DNA of 64,000 bases from Thermodesulfovibrio thiophilus DSM 17215 (GCF_000423865.1 NZ_AUIU01000011.1:248001-312000), one strand, 5' to 3'. Counted from the first letter of the stretch, positions 1 to 9,286 are shown. A program made the numbers and translations. The notes: generated from the sequence alone by a model not told the origin.

Positions 1-1318
1 TGAACACAGTGCAGATGCAGGAATTATTACGAGACTTGAAGCATTCATTGATAGTATTGGAAGCAGACAGAAAAGAGAGGACAAAAACAGAAAAGCATTT
101 CTTCCTTTAATTCTGAAAAGTTCTGTTACTTCAGCGCTATCTAACAGAACAGTATACATTCCAAGAATGACTGACCATGCTTTTGCTTTAAAAGCTGCAT
201 TCAATTACTGCGGAATTGATGCAGAGGTAATGCCACATTCGGATAAAAGATCCATTGAACTGGGGAAAAAGCATATATCTGGAGGGGAATGTTTCCCCTA
301 TGTTGTAACACTTGGAGACATGTTGAAAGTTGTATATTCATCAGATTTTATTCCTGAAAAGGCAGCATTTTTTATGCCTTCTGGGTCAGGTCCATGCAGA
401 TTTGGTCAGTATAATATATCTCATAGAATGATCCTGAAAAAATTGGGCTTTGAAAATGTTCCTGTTTATTCGCCTCAGCAGGATACACAGTTTTATAAAG
501 ACTTAAATATTGCAGGCGGAGATTTTTCTCTTAAAGCGTGGCAGGGACTGGTTGCTTTTGATTTGCTAGGTAAATTATTGCTTCAGATAAGACCGTATGA
601 AAAAAATACAGGTGAAACAGAGGCACTATATGAACATTATCTTGTAAAAATTTATGAAGCTTTAAAAAGTAGAAATGGAACTATGGGGATTTTATTGAAA
701 AATATGCGAAGAGATTTTGAAAATATACCAAAATACAGAGATAGAAAACCACTTATTGGAATTGTTGGTGAAATATTTGTCAGATCTCATGCTTTTTCAA
801 ATGAAAACCTGATAAAAAGGCTTGAAGCACTTGGTGCGGAGGTGTATCTTCCTCCAATTGAGGAGTGGATACACTATATAAACAGAATCGCACTAAGAAA
901 AGCCTTGATAAAAAAGGATAAATCTGCTATTATAAAAATTCTTGTTAATAGATTTTTCCAGTGGAGGGTGGAGAAAACTTTCTTTTCAGAATTCAGAGAA
1001 GTAATTAATTTTTTAAAAGAACCCTCTACAGAGGAATTATTTAAGCTTGCTTCACCATATGTTCCTGATACTTTTGAAGGAGAAACTATTTTGAGTGTTG
1101 GAAAAACTATGGATTTAATAAAAAGAGGTGCCAGGGGTATTATAAATACCATGCCTTTTGGATGCATGCCTGGTGCTATTGTTACTGCATTTTTAAGATT
1201 TATTCAGAGGGACTACAATATACCTGTGATCTCGCTTGCCTATGACGGAGCAAATTCTACAGTAAATGAACTCTGGATAGAAGCTTTTATAGAAACCATA
1301 AAATCTCAAAGGAGGTGA
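1..1318 (+). CDS. CoA-substrate-specific enzyme activase-like protein, C-terminal part (5' truncated)
   Basis: The reading frame is open to the left edge (codons begin at base 2), so this is the last 438 residues of a larger protein; the first internal ATG at 167 is not its start. The segment resembles the C-terminal DUF2229/HgdB-like part of the large acyl-CoA dehydratase activase-related proteins, whose N-terminal half normally carries BadF-type ATPase domains. Family-like cysteine motifs are visible: GECFPY (about codon 97), GPCRFGQY (about codon 130) and FGCMPG near the end, which may bind an iron-sulfur cluster. The exact substrate is unknown. It is followed six bases later by a tiny ribosomal-protein gene. 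Recognition is by motif only, and the ATPase half lies outside the window. Confidence 0.7.
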   Translation, partial: EHSADAGIITRLEAFIDSIGSRQKREDKNRKAFLPLILKSSVTSALSNRTVYIPRMTDHAFALKAAFNYCGIDAEVMPHSDKRSIELGKKHISGGECFPYVVTLGDMLKVVYSSDFIPEKAAFFMPSGSGPCRFGQYNISHRMILKKLGFENVPVYSPQQDTQFYKDLNIAGGDFSLKAWQGLVAFDLLGKLLLQIRPYEKNTGETEALYEHYLVKIYEALKSRNGTMGILLKNMRRDFENIPKYRDRKPLIGIVGEIFVRSHAFSNENLIKRLEALGAEVYLPPIEEWIHYINRIALRKALIKKDKSAIIKILVNRFFQWRVEKTFFSEFREVINFLKEPSTEELFKLASPYVPDTFEGETILSVGKTMDLIKRGARGIINTMPFGCMPGAIVTAFLRFIQRDYNIPVISLAYDGANSTVNELWIEAFIETIKSQRR

Positions 1319-1323
1319 CACGA

Positions 1324-1419
1324 GTGGGAAATGTTCTTAAATGGAGAAAGAAAAAGATAAAAAAACACAAATACAGCAAACTACGCAAAAAAATGAGAGC
1401 TCAAAGAAGAAACAAATAA
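1324..1419 (+). CDS. Small bS22/mS38-type (AURKAIP1/COX24 domain) ribosomal protein
   Basis: A 31-residue, extremely basic protein (about half Lys/Arg, no acidic residue) starting at GTG 1324. It is preceded by a perfect GGAGGTG at 1311-1317. It begins MGNVLKWRKKK and ends in RRNK, matching the pattern of bacterial AURKAIP1/COX24-domain proteins, called bS22 in mycobacteria and mS38 in mitochondria. Those relatives bind the small ribosomal subunit. Only ribosome association is inferred here. It lies between the activase-like gene and a small coiled-coil gene. It is short enough to be missed by ordinary gene calling. The strong Shine-Dalgarno sequence and family resemblance make it a convincing gene. 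Confidence 0.8.
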   Translation: MGNVLKWRKKKIKKHKYSKLRKKMRAQRRNK

Positions 1420-1431
1420 GAGGGAAAACCG

Positions 1432-1647
1432 ATGAAAGATTTGATAAGTTTAAAAGAAAAGATTGCTCTGATAGAATCTGAAATTAAAATAATTTCGGAA
1501 AAGTTTGATGAGATGAACAAAAAGGTAGATAAAATTGGTGAACTCAATCTTGAAATTAAAGCAATTAAATTATATTTAAAAAGAGTTTTCCCTGATTTTA
1601 CAAAAGACTTTCCTGATATCTTAAAAAAACTCAGCTCAAGGGAGTAA
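1432..1647 (+). CDS. Small coiled-coil protein of unknown function
   Basis: A 71-residue charged protein, ATG at 1432 with GAGGG upstream. Residues 1-50 form a clear heptad pattern of Leu/Ile with Lys/Glu, so a single coiled coil is likely. There is no signal peptide, membrane segment or cysteine. It sits 12 bases after the small ribosomal-protein gene and 2 bases before the MetE-like gene, so it is probably cotranscribed. I do not recognise the family. The good ribosome-binding site, operon spacing and coding-like composition support it as real. Confidence 0.6.
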   Translation: MKDLISLKEKIALIESEIKIISEKFDEMNKKVDKIGELNLEIKAIKLYLKRVFPDFTKDFPDILKKLSSRE

Positions 1648-1649
1648 TC

Positions 1650-2648
1650 ATGTCCTTTGAACCATTCAGCACCACAGGAATAGGTAGCATGCCTCATACT
1701 GAGCCTTTCGCTGCCTGTGAATTCATTTTTAAACATTTTGATATTCCTTTCTGGCCTCAGATGCCGAAGTATTCTCAGAATGAGCAAATGATTGCTCAGT
1801 TTTCTGAGGGCTTACCAGGGATAGTTAATGAACCAGGAAGAGTTTTTTTGAAAAAAGATGAAGAACAGATTAATGAATGGTTAAGCACATACTATGATGG
1901 AGTTGTCTCGCCTGTTAGTGTTGAGTATGCTGCTGGGCTTTACAGCATGGAAAAACTGTTAAATGGTAAAAAATTGAAGTTTTTTAAAGGACAGATTACA
2001 GGTCCCATGACATTTACACTTACTCTCAAAGACGAAGAGGGCAAACTTATTTATTTTGACGAGACTCTTCGTGAAGTTTCATTAATGCATTTAAAATCCA
2101 AAACTAAATGGCAGATTGAATTTTTAAGAAAATTTGCTGAAAAAATAATTATTTTCATTGATGAACCAATACTTCAGGCTGTTGGGACTTCTGCTTATAT
2201 TTCTGTTGAGCAGTCTGAATCAATGAGATTGATTGGAGAACTTGTTTCATTTATTAAATCTCTTGGAGTTACAGTTGGACTACATTGTTGTGGAAGAACT
2301 GACTGGAAAGAAATATTATCACTTGGGATAGATATTTTAAGCTTTGATGCTTTTTTCTTTTTTGATTTTTTGAAGATTTATAAAGAACAGCTTTCTGATT
2401 TTCTTAAAATGGGGGGTTTTGTTGCGTGGGGCTTTATTCCTACAACAGATGATTTAAATTCTTTGAGTGATGAAGAGATAATAAAACAGGCATTAACAAA
2501 AATTGAGGAAATTTCAAGAGGAATTCCTATAATTCTTAAAAACTCACTCATTACTCCATCCTGTGGAATGGGTTCTCTTGACATTTCAAGCTCTGAAAGA
2601 GTTTGCAGGCTTCTTAAAATTTTAAAAAATGAACTGATAAATGGATAA
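1650..2648 (+). CDS. Core MetE-like / UROD-superfamily methyltransferase
   Basis: 332 residues, far shorter than the roughly 750-residue cobalamin-independent methionine synthase MetE and corresponding only to its C-terminal catalytic barrel. It starts with the GIGSMPH loop typical of the family. It has the zinc-type ligands HCCGR at about residue 212 and SCGMG at about residue 306, consistent with thiol activation by zinc. Such short core-MetE proteins transfer methyl groups, in several anaerobes and archaea from a methyl-corrinoid protein rather than from methyl-folate. The actual methyl donor here is unknown. The start has GGGAG seven bases upstream. The 3' end overlaps tmk by 8 bases. Confidence 0.65.
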   Translation: MSFEPFSTTGIGSMPHTEPFAACEFIFKHFDIPFWPQMPKYSQNEQMIAQFSEGLPGIVNEPGRVFLKKDEEQINEWLSTYYDGVVSPVSVEYAAGLYSMEKLLNGKKLKFFKGQITGPMTFTLTLKDEEGKLIYFDETLREVSLMHLKSKTKWQIEFLRKFAEKIIIFIDEPILQAVGTSAYISVEQSESMRLIGELVSFIKSLGVTVGLHCCGRTDWKEILSLGIDILSFDAFFFFDFLKIYKEQLSDFLKMGGFVAWGFIPTTDDLNSLSDEEIIKQALTKIEEISRGIPIILKNSLITPSCGMGSLDISSSERVCRLLKILKNELING

Positions 2649-3264
2649 AGGTATATTTATAACCTTTGAAGGTATAGAAGGTTCAGGTAAAACTACACAG
2701 ATAAAACTACTTGGAGAAAGACTTAAAAAACAAGGATTGAAAGTTTTAACAACCTATGAGCCAGGAGATACAGACGTTGGTCAGAAAATTAGAAACATTC
2801 TTCTTGAACCAGAAATTAATATAAATCCTTTATGTGAACTTATTCTTTATTTTGCAGACAGAGTTCAACATGTTAATGAAAAAATAAAACCTTATCTTGA
2901 AACAGGTTTTATTGTAATTTGTGATAGATTTACGGATTCAACTGTTGCTTATCAGGGTTATGCAAGAGGTGTCTCAATTGATATAATTAAAGAACTAAAT
3001 AGAATCCTTTTTAATGAATTCAAGCCTGATTTGACAATTCTATTAGATTTACCTGTAATTATAGGACTTAAAAGGAATCAGCAAATTAATAAGACAGACA
3101 GATTTGAGCTGGAAGACTTAGCTTTTCATGACAGGGTAAGAGAAGGTTATTTAAAACTTGCAGAAATTGAGCCTGAAAGATTTTTTATTCTGGATGCTAC
3201 TAAATCTCAAATAGAATTAGCAGAGGAAATATATAAAACAATTAAATTAAGATTTCACTTGTAA
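2641..3264 (+). CDS. tmk: Thymidylate kinase
   Basis: 207 residues, the usual size for bacterial dTMP kinase, which phosphorylates dTMP to dTDP in the cytoplasm. The P-loop GIEGSGKT is at residues 11-18, the DRF motif at about residue 97, and the lid region follows about residue 140. The start overlaps the preceding gene by 8 bases without a clear Shine-Dalgarno sequence, suggesting translational coupling. It begins the tmk-holB-PSP1-metG run, an order also found in Firmicutes such as Bacillus. Confidence 0.95.
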   Translation: MDKGIFITFEGIEGSGKTTQIKLLGERLKKQGLKVLTTYEPGDTDVGQKIRNILLEPEININPLCELILYFADRVQHVNEKIKPYLETGFIVICDRFTDSTVAYQGYARGVSIDIIKELNRILFNEFKPDLTILLDLPVIIGLKRNQQINKTDRFELEDLAFHDRVREGYLKLAEIEPERFFILDATKSQIELAEEIYKTIKLRFHL

Positions 3265-3265
3265 T

Positions 3266-4249
3266 ATGAGTTTCCATAGAATTGAATCGCAGGACAAAGC
3301 GATAAAACTACTTAAAGGAACATTAATAACAAAAAAAATTCCTAATGCTTTCATTTTTATAGGCGATCCATATATTGGCAAAACTTCAACTGCTATTGCT
3401 TATGCTAAATCTCTTAACTGCTTAAATCCTGAAAATGACTATGACTCCTGTGGTATATGCCTATCCTGTACGAAAATAGAGTCTGGATTACATCCAGATG
3501 TTAAGGTTTTAGCTCCTGAGAAAGATATAATTACTGTAAACAATATAAGAGAAATCGAAGAATTTGTGTCTTTTCAGCCACTTGAGGGTAAATATAAAGT
3601 TGTCATCATGAAACAGGCTAACAAAATGAATCAGGCTGCGGCAAATGCATTTTTAAAAACTGTTGAAGAACCGCCATTAAATACTATAATTATTCTTATA
3701 TGTGAGAACATGCACACTTTACCAGAACCATTGGTTTCAAGATGTTTTAAAGTTTATTTTAAACCTCTTTCAATTGATACCATAAAAAAGTTTATACCTG
3801 ATAATCCTGATAAGGAGAATCTAATCAGAATTGTAATGGGAAGACCCGGACTTTTAATATCAAAGGACATATTAAAAGATATACAATGGTTTGCTGCTAC
3901 ATTAAAAAATGTAGAAGAAAGAAATAAGAAGTCTGTATGGAAAGATAATGAAGAGATAAAGTGGTGGATTGATTTTTTATGCATTTTTCTTAGAGATTCG
4001 CTGGTTAAAATTTTAAAGAATGTTGAACCATTAAAGCAGATTGATTCAGATTGTTGCCCTATTTTACATTTAGATTTTAAACTAAAGAAGAACATTACAG
4101 CAGAAGAAATTCTTGAATTATATGAGGAGTTACAGAGTATCAGAAAAAATATAGATTTAAATTTAAATAAATCAATACTGTGGAATTATCTGGTTAGTCG
4201 AATTCATAGTTTAATTGCGAGTTCTTCTTTAAATAAGCAGAAGCTATGA
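3266..4249 (+). CDS. holB: DNA polymerase III delta' subunit
   Basis: 327-residue clamp-loader AAA+ protein. The P-loop-like GDPYIGKT is at residues 33-40, followed by a four-cysteine zinc module (C52, C62, C65, C68). The SRC motif (VSRC), the usual delta' arginine-finger region, is at about residue 157. It helps load the beta clamp at the replication fork. It starts one base after tmk, and the neighbouring PSP1-domain gene is its usual partner in Gram-positive operons. Confidence 0.88.
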   Translation: MSFHRIESQDKAIKLLKGTLITKKIPNAFIFIGDPYIGKTSTAIAYAKSLNCLNPENDYDSCGICLSCTKIESGLHPDVKVLAPEKDIITVNNIREIEEFVSFQPLEGKYKVVIMKQANKMNQAAANAFLKTVEEPPLNTIIILICENMHTLPEPLVSRCFKVYFKPLSIDTIKKFIPDNPDKENLIRIVMGRPGLLISKDILKDIQWFAATLKNVEERNKKSVWKDNEEIKWWIDFLCIFLRDSLVKILKNVEPLKQIDSDCCPILHLDFKLKKNITAEEILELYEELQSIRKNIDLNLNKSILWNYLVSRIHSLIASSSLNKQKL

Positions 4250-4278
4250 AATTAAATCAGTAAGGGAGATTATCAAAG

Positions 4279-5052
4279 GTGAATAACATAGCATATGTAA
4301 GGATTCGTCCATTTGGTAAAGTTTATTGTTATTTGAACAACCTTGGAGAAGAGCTAAAAAAAGGGGATCCTGTTGTTGTAGAAGGTGATTTTTGTGTAAC
4401 TTTGGGGCATGTGTTAAAAACTGCAACTTCTGATGAAAACTCATCTAAACCAGTGATCAGGAAGGCAACTCAGGAAGATTTTGAAGCATTTGAGAAAAAT
4501 CTTTCTTTAGAAAAAGAAGCTTGGGACTTCTGCCTTGAAAGAATTAGAGAAAGACAGTTGCCAATGAAGCTTCTGGTGGTTGAGGCTGCTCTTGATAGAA
4601 AAAGAATTATTTTTTATTTTACATCAGAGGGCAGAATTGATTTCAGAGAGCTTGTTAAAGACCTTGCTTCCAGATTTAAAACAAGAATAGAGATGCGACA
4701 GATAGGGGTTCGTGATGAGGCAAAATTTCTGGGTGGAATTGGTATATGTGGATTGGAAATATGCTGTAAAAAATTCTTAAGTTTTTTCAAACCTATATCT
4801 TTAAAAATGGCTAAAGATCAGGAAATTGTGCTAAATGTCTCTAAACTCTCCGGTGTTTGTGGAAGATTGAAATGCTGTCTCAGACATGAATATTCTGGTG
4901 AGGTAGATGATATCGTTCAGGATGAAGAAATTATTACGCAAGAAGAGAAAGAGCCTGAAGTAAAGAAATTATCTTTTATTATTAAAGAAACCGATGATGA
5001 AGTCGGGGATGAATCTTCTGAAGGAAAGGAGAAAGATGAATCAAAAAAATAA
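4279..5052 (+). CDS. PSP1-domain protein (RicT/YaaT family)
   Basis: 257 residues, GTG start at 4279 with GGGAG at 4264-4268. The PSP1 C-terminal domain covers about residues 60-190 and carries a cysteine-rich stretch (CGLEICC and GVCGRLKCC). In Bacillus the homologue RicT (YaaT) joins an iron-sulfur RicAFT complex that affects mRNA processing by RNase Y. No other Ric partner is visible here, so only the family assignment is firm. The acidic tail of about 50 residues is rich in Glu and Lys and looks disordered. The last 17 bases overlap metG. Confidence 0.82.
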   Translation: MNNIAYVRIRPFGKVYCYLNNLGEELKKGDPVVVEGDFCVTLGHVLKTATSDENSSKPVIRKATQEDFEAFEKNLSLEKEAWDFCLERIRERQLPMKLLVVEAALDRKRIIFYFTSEGRIDFRELVKDLASRFKTRIEMRQIGVRDEAKFLGGIGICGLEICCKKFLSFFKPISLKMAKDQEIVLNVSKLSGVCGRLKCCLRHEYSGEVDDIVQDEEIITQEEKEPEVKKLSFIIKETDDEVGDESSEGKEKDESKK

Positions 5053-6934
5053 AGGATTTTATATTACAACGCCAATTTACTATGTTAATGATATTCCACA
5101 TATAGGACATGCCTATACAACAATTGCCGCAGACATACTTGCACGCTATAAGAGACTAAAAGGAGAATATGTATTTTTTCTAACAGGAACAGATGAGCAC
5201 GGACAAAAGGTAGAAAGGGCTGCTAAACAGTTCGGAAGGTCTCCAAAAGAGCATGCAGATATTATGGTTGAAAACTTCAGAGAATTATGGCGAGCATTGA
5301 ATATAAAAAATGACGCTTTTATCAGAACCACTGATGAACACCATAAAAAAACAGTTCAGGAAATCCTGCAAAAACTTTATGATAAAGGCAAGATTGAAAA
5401 GAGAACATATTCAGGAATGTATTGCACGCCATGTGAAAGATTCTGGACTGACAAGGATTTAATAGAAGGCAAATGTCCTGACTGCGGCAGGGATGTTGAG
5501 CGCATTGAAGAAGAAAACTATTTTTTCTTAATGTCAGGATATCAGGATAAATTAATCGAACATATTGAAAAAAACCCAGATTACATATTACCTGAAACAA
5601 GAAAGAATGAAGTTTTATCATTCCTTAAAAATAAACCTCTTGGTGATCTCTGTATCTCCCGTCCTGCTCAAAGGCTTTCATGGGGAATTCCTCTCCCATT
5701 TGATAGAAACTATACAACCTATGTATGGTTTGATGCGCTTGTTAACTACTATTCAGCTTTAAAATATCTTGCTCCATCTAATATTCAATGGTGGCCTCCT
5801 GACCATCATTTAATTGGCAAGGACATTTTGATAACTCATGCGGTTTACTGGTCAACGATGCTTATGGCTTTAAATTTGTCTCTTCCTCGAAATATCTTTG
5901 CTCATGGATGGTGGACTGTTCAGGGAGCAAAGATGTCAAAATCTCTTGGTAATGTGGTGAATCCATTTGAAATAATAAAAAAATATGGAGTAGATGCTTT
6001 TAGATATTTTCTCTTTCGCGAGGTTTCTTTTGGAGTTGATGGAGATTTTTCTGAAGAAGCCTTAATACGAAGAATAAATAATGATCTTGCAAATGATTTA
6101 GGTAATCTGGTTAATCGTTTTCTCGTGATGAATGAAAAATACCTTGACGGTAAGCTTCAACCTCAATGGATGGAAGAAGATTTTACAATGAAAGCTAGTC
6201 AACTAATAGAGGAGATCAACGATGAAAAATTATGGGATGAGTTTAGGTTCAATATTTTGCTTGAAAAAATCTGGGAAATGATTGCTCTTACTAACAACTA
6301 TATTGCACAGACAGAACCATGGAAACTAGCTAAAACTACACCAGACAAGCTTCAGAATGTACTTTTTAATATCTGGAACTCCTTAAGAGTTATAACAGTT
6401 TATTTATATCCATTCATGCCTGATACATCACATAAAATCTGGAATGCGTTAGGATTAAACTTATATAAATTTGACAATAAGATGCTTAAGTGGTATTTTC
6501 AATGTAAAGATATAAAAACAAAAAAAGTTGAACAGATTTTTCCAAGAATAGAAACAAAAGAAAATCAAGGCATTGATGTTAAAATTAAAGCTATGGAGGA
6601 CAAAGTGGAAGAGCTTATTGGCATTGAAGATTTTATGAAAATAAAGCTAAAAGTTGGGAAAGTACTCTCAGCAGAAAGAGTGAAAGGTTCAGAAAAACTA
6701 ATTAAACTTATTGTTGATATAGGTGAAGAAAGACAGATTGTTGCAGGAATCGGGAAGTTATATACTCCTGAGGAGCTTGTTGGCAGGTTTATAGTTGTTT
6801 TAAGTAATCTAAAACCAGCAAAACTCATGGGAGTAGAGTCTCAGGGAATGCTTCTTGCAGCAACAGGGATAGATGGAACAATCTCCATCCTTACTCTTGA
6901 TAGAGAGGTTGATCCAGGAGCTCCTATTAAATGA
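5036..6934 (+). CDS. metG: Methionine--tRNA ligase
   Basis: 632 residues from ATG 5036, chosen over an in-frame ATG at 4994 because AAGGAAAGGAG lies just before it and the family N-terminus begins there. Class I motifs are present: HIGH at residues 22-25 and KMSKS near residue 300. A CxxC-x(n)-CxxC zinc knuckle lies at about residues 127-148. The C-terminal 100 residues form an EMAP/Trbp111-type tRNA-binding domain that usually mediates dimerisation. It charges initiator and elongator tRNA-Met. It overlaps the PSP1 gene upstream and radC downstream (ATGA). Confidence 0.96.
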   Translation: MNQKNKGFYITTPIYYVNDIPHIGHAYTTIAADILARYKRLKGEYVFFLTGTDEHGQKVERAAKQFGRSPKEHADIMVENFRELWRALNIKNDAFIRTTDEHHKKTVQEILQKLYDKGKIEKRTYSGMYCTPCERFWTDKDLIEGKCPDCGRDVERIEEENYFFLMSGYQDKLIEHIEKNPDYILPETRKNEVLSFLKNKPLGDLCISRPAQRLSWGIPLPFDRNYTTYVWFDALVNYYSALKYLAPSNIQWWPPDHHLIGKDILITHAVYWSTMLMALNLSLPRNIFAHGWWTVQGAKMSKSLGNVVNPFEIIKKYGVDAFRYFLFREVSFGVDGDFSEEALIRRINNDLANDLGNLVNRFLVMNEKYLDGKLQPQWMEEDFTMKASQLIEEINDEKLWDEFRFNILLEKIWEMIALTNNYIAQTEPWKLAKTTPDKLQNVLFNIWNSLRVITVYLYPFMPDTSHKIWNALGLNLYKFDNKMLKWYFQCKDIKTKKVEQIFPRIETKENQGIDVKIKAMEDKVEELIGIEDFMKIKLKVGKVLSAERVKGSEKLIKLIVDIGEERQIVAGIGKLYTPEELVGRFIVVLSNLKPAKLMGVESQGMLLAATGIDGTISILTLDREVDPGAPIK

Positions 6935-7605
6935 AGTCTTTGAAAGAATGGCCAGAAACTGAAAGACCGCGAGAGAGACTTCTCAAAGAGGGTACTCAAA
7001 ATCTCTCTGATGCTCAGTTGCTGGCTATAATATTAAGAACAGGCTCAAATGGTAAAACTGTTATTGACACAGCAGTAGAACTTCTTAATAAATTTGGTGG
7101 TTTAAAAGGCATTGAAGAGGCATCAATGAAAGAGCTTCAATCTTTTAAAGGAGTTGGTAAAGCAAAGATTGCTCAGATTAAAGCATCTTTTGAACTTGGA
7201 CGGAGAGTGCTATCTCAAACAGTAGAGGAAAAGACCTTCAACTCAGCTCGGATAGTTTATGATTACTTTTTCCCTAAACTTCATGGATTAAAAAAAGAAG
7301 TGTTTATAACGCTTTTATTAAATACAAAACTTAAACTGATAAGAGAAATAAAAATTGCTGAAGGTATTCTGACACAGGCAGTGGTTCATCCAAGAGAAAT
7401 TTTTAAAGATGCTGTAAAAGAGTCTGCCTATGCTCTTGTGGTTGTTCATAATCATCCTAGTGGAGATCCTTCTCCAAGTGAACAGGATATAGAAATAACA
7501 AAAAAACTGAAAAAAGCATCTGACATACTTGAAATTGCTCTTTTAGACCATGTAATCATAGGAAATGGAAGATATTTTAGTATGAAAGAACAAAAAATAA
7601 TATAG
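6931..7605 (+). CDS. radC: RadC-family JAMM protein
   Basis: 224 residues with a helix-hairpin-helix (FKGVGKAK, about residue 70) and a C-terminal MPN/JAMM domain carrying the metal motif HNHPSGDPSPSEQD at about residues 172-185. It was originally named as a DNA repair protein. Its biochemical role remains unsettled, and the JAMM motif suggests a metal-dependent hydrolase. It starts in a 4-base overlap with metG and is the last gene of this run. Confidence 0.92.
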   Translation: MKSLKEWPETERPRERLLKEGTQNLSDAQLLAIILRTGSNGKTVIDTAVELLNKFGGLKGIEEASMKELQSFKGVGKAKIAQIKASFELGRRVLSQTVEEKTFNSARIVYDYFFPKLHGLKKEVFITLLLNTKLKLIREIKIAEGILTQAVVHPREIFKDAVKESAYALVVVHNHPSGDPSPSEQDIEITKKLKKASDILEIALLDHVIIGNGRYFSMKEQKII

Positions 7606-7706
7606 TTTTTAGGTGTTCATGCTTTTTGGGGATTTTAGATTTTCAAAAAGTAAAAAATTATTTTATATGTTTTATAATCGTAAAAAAATTATAGGAGGAG
7701 ATTAAA

Positions 7707-8672
7707 ATGAACAGTTCCTTAACTCCACCCATTTTAAGGGTATGTGAACTTGCTGCAATTGCATCAGCAAGACTTATGGGCAAAGGAAACAGAAAAGAAG
7801 CTGATCAGGCTGCTGTAACAGCAATGCGCAATGCATTGAATGATGTGCCAATTAGAGGACGGATAGTCATAGGAGAGGGTGAAAGAGATGAAGCTCCTAT
7901 GCTTTATATTGGTGAAGAAGTTGGGAATGGAACAGGTCCTGAGGTTGATATAGCAGTTGACCCTCTTGAGGGAACGAATTTATGTGCAACAGGCATACCT
8001 AATGCTCTTACTGTTATGGCAGTGACAGAAAAAAATGGGCTTCTTTACTGCCCTGACACTTACATGGAAAAGCTCGTTGTAAGACCTCAGGCAAAAGGTA
8101 TGGTAGATATCCGTAGACCTGTAAAAGAAAATCTCGAAGCTCTTGCTAAAGCACTTGGACGAGATATAGATGATCTTGTAGTGGTAGTCCTTGACAGACC
8201 ACGGCATGAAAATTTAATAAAAGAAATCCGCACAGCAGGTGCAAGAATAAAATTAATATCAGATGGAGATATTACACCCTCAATTGCAGCAACAGTGGAA
8301 GGAACCGGTATACATGCTCTTATGGGAATTGGCGGAGCTCCGGAAGGTGTTCTTGCAGCAGCAGCGGTTAAATGTCTTGGTGGAGAAATGCAGGCAAGAA
8401 TTAGATGGAGAAATGAAGAAGAGAAAAAAAGAGCTATAAAATATGGTATGGATATAAGTGAGGATAAAGTTTATACTCTAGATGACCTTGTTCCAAGTGA
8501 TGATATAATTTTTGTTGCAACAGGAGTGACAAAGGGAGACTTACTCAATGGTGTAAGGTTTTTTGGTGGAGGTGCCAGAACTCATTCACTTGTTATCGAA
8601 TCTTATCAGAGGATTGTAAGATTTGTTGATACAATTCATATTCTTGATAAGATTATAAAAATAACACTATAA
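7707..8672 (+). CDS. glpX: Fructose-1,6-bisphosphatase, class II
   Basis: 321 residues with the lithium-sensitive phosphatase metal motif DPLEGTN (about residue 87) and GEGERDEAPML upstream of it, typical of GlpX. It removes the C1 phosphate from fructose 1,6-bisphosphate in gluconeogenesis, expected in an organism growing on lactate or C1 units. AGGAGGAG lies seven bases before the ATG. A TATAAT at 7673-7678 could be its -10 box, though no good -35 is visible, so it is probably transcribed on its own. Confidence 0.94.
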   Translation: MNSSLTPPILRVCELAAIASARLMGKGNRKEADQAAVTAMRNALNDVPIRGRIVIGEGERDEAPMLYIGEEVGNGTGPEVDIAVDPLEGTNLCATGIPNALTVMAVTEKNGLLYCPDTYMEKLVVRPQAKGMVDIRRPVKENLEALAKALGRDIDDLVVVVLDRPRHENLIKEIRTAGARIKLISDGDITPSIAATVEGTGIHALMGIGGAPEGVLAAAAVKCLGGEMQARIRWRNEEEKKRAIKYGMDISEDKVYTLDDLVPSDDIIFVATGVTKGDLLNGVRFFGGGARTHSLVIESYQRIVRFVDTIHILDKIIKITL

Positions 8673-8728
8673 AAGGAGCATACAGCAAAATATATTTTTA
8701 TAATAAAATTTTTGATGGCAAAACGTTA

Positions 8729-9286
8729 TTAATGGCGGGGATTTTTTTTCCTCCATTCTGAAGGTTTTTCTTCAAGTCCATCTTTTCTCCATATTCCTTT
8801 CTTTTCCTGTCTTGCGAGTTTTTGTGCTTCTATAAACCATTCAACGTATTTGACATTTGGTGGTATTGTATAGATTAAAGCAAAACCATCTCTTACCATC
8901 ATGTAATTAATCATCCTTCCCTTTTTGTCCCATAGATAAGCAAGAGTCCTTCCATATTTATCCCTGTGTTGAATATCGAGCTCAACTTTTACCTGCCAAT
9001 CGCTTTCTTCAATCAATTTTTTTAGATGATCTTTTGCTTTTCTTCCCCATGGTTTCTGTCCGAGTTCAGGCGCATCAATTCCAATAAGACGGATTCGTTC
9101 AGTTTTAGCAAAAATTCCCAAAAAAGAATTTGTAACAACGGTTACAGTATCTCCATCGTGTATTTCGATAACCTTGTAATAATCTTTTTCTTTTTGTGCA
9201 CATGTTACTGAACAAAACAGAAGTGACATGATTGAGAGCAGTGAAATAATGAAGTTGATTTTGAACCGTTTATTTTGACGTTTCAT
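8729..9286 (-). CDS. Exported staphylococcal-nuclease-like (thermonuclease) protein
   Basis: 185 residues. A hydrophobic signal segment at residues 11-30 ends in SVTCAQ. That could be a lipobox-like site with C29 or a signal peptidase I site, so export is likely but the anchoring is uncertain. SNase catalytic residues can be lined up: D46 in HDGDT, R66, D71 and E74 in RLIGIDAPELG, and an Arg in YGRTLAYL. This predicts Ca-dependent cleavage of DNA and RNA outside the cytoplasm. It diverges from aroK across only 21 bases. A TATTAT on its strand ends 7 bases before the ATG, with no Shine-Dalgarno sequence. Confidence 0.87.
   Translation of the reverse strand: MKRQNKRFKINFIISLLSIMSLLFCSVTCAQKEKDYYKVIEIHDGDTVTVVTNSFLGIFAKTERIRLIGIDAPELGQKPWGRKAKDHLKKLIEESDWQVKVELDIQHRDKYGRTLAYLWDKKGRMINYMMVRDGFALIYTIPPNVKYVEWFIEAQKLARQEKKGIWRKDGLEEKPSEWRKKNPRH

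Noticed and set aside
1401-1787. 128-codon open frame on the - strand
   Set aside because: It is antisense to the small coiled-coil and MetE-like genes, which have good ribosome-binding sites and coding character.
4994-5035. Upstream in-frame start for metG
   Set aside because: It adds 14 residues encoded inside the PSP1 gene; the ATG at 5036 has the Shine-Dalgarno sequence and the family N-terminus.
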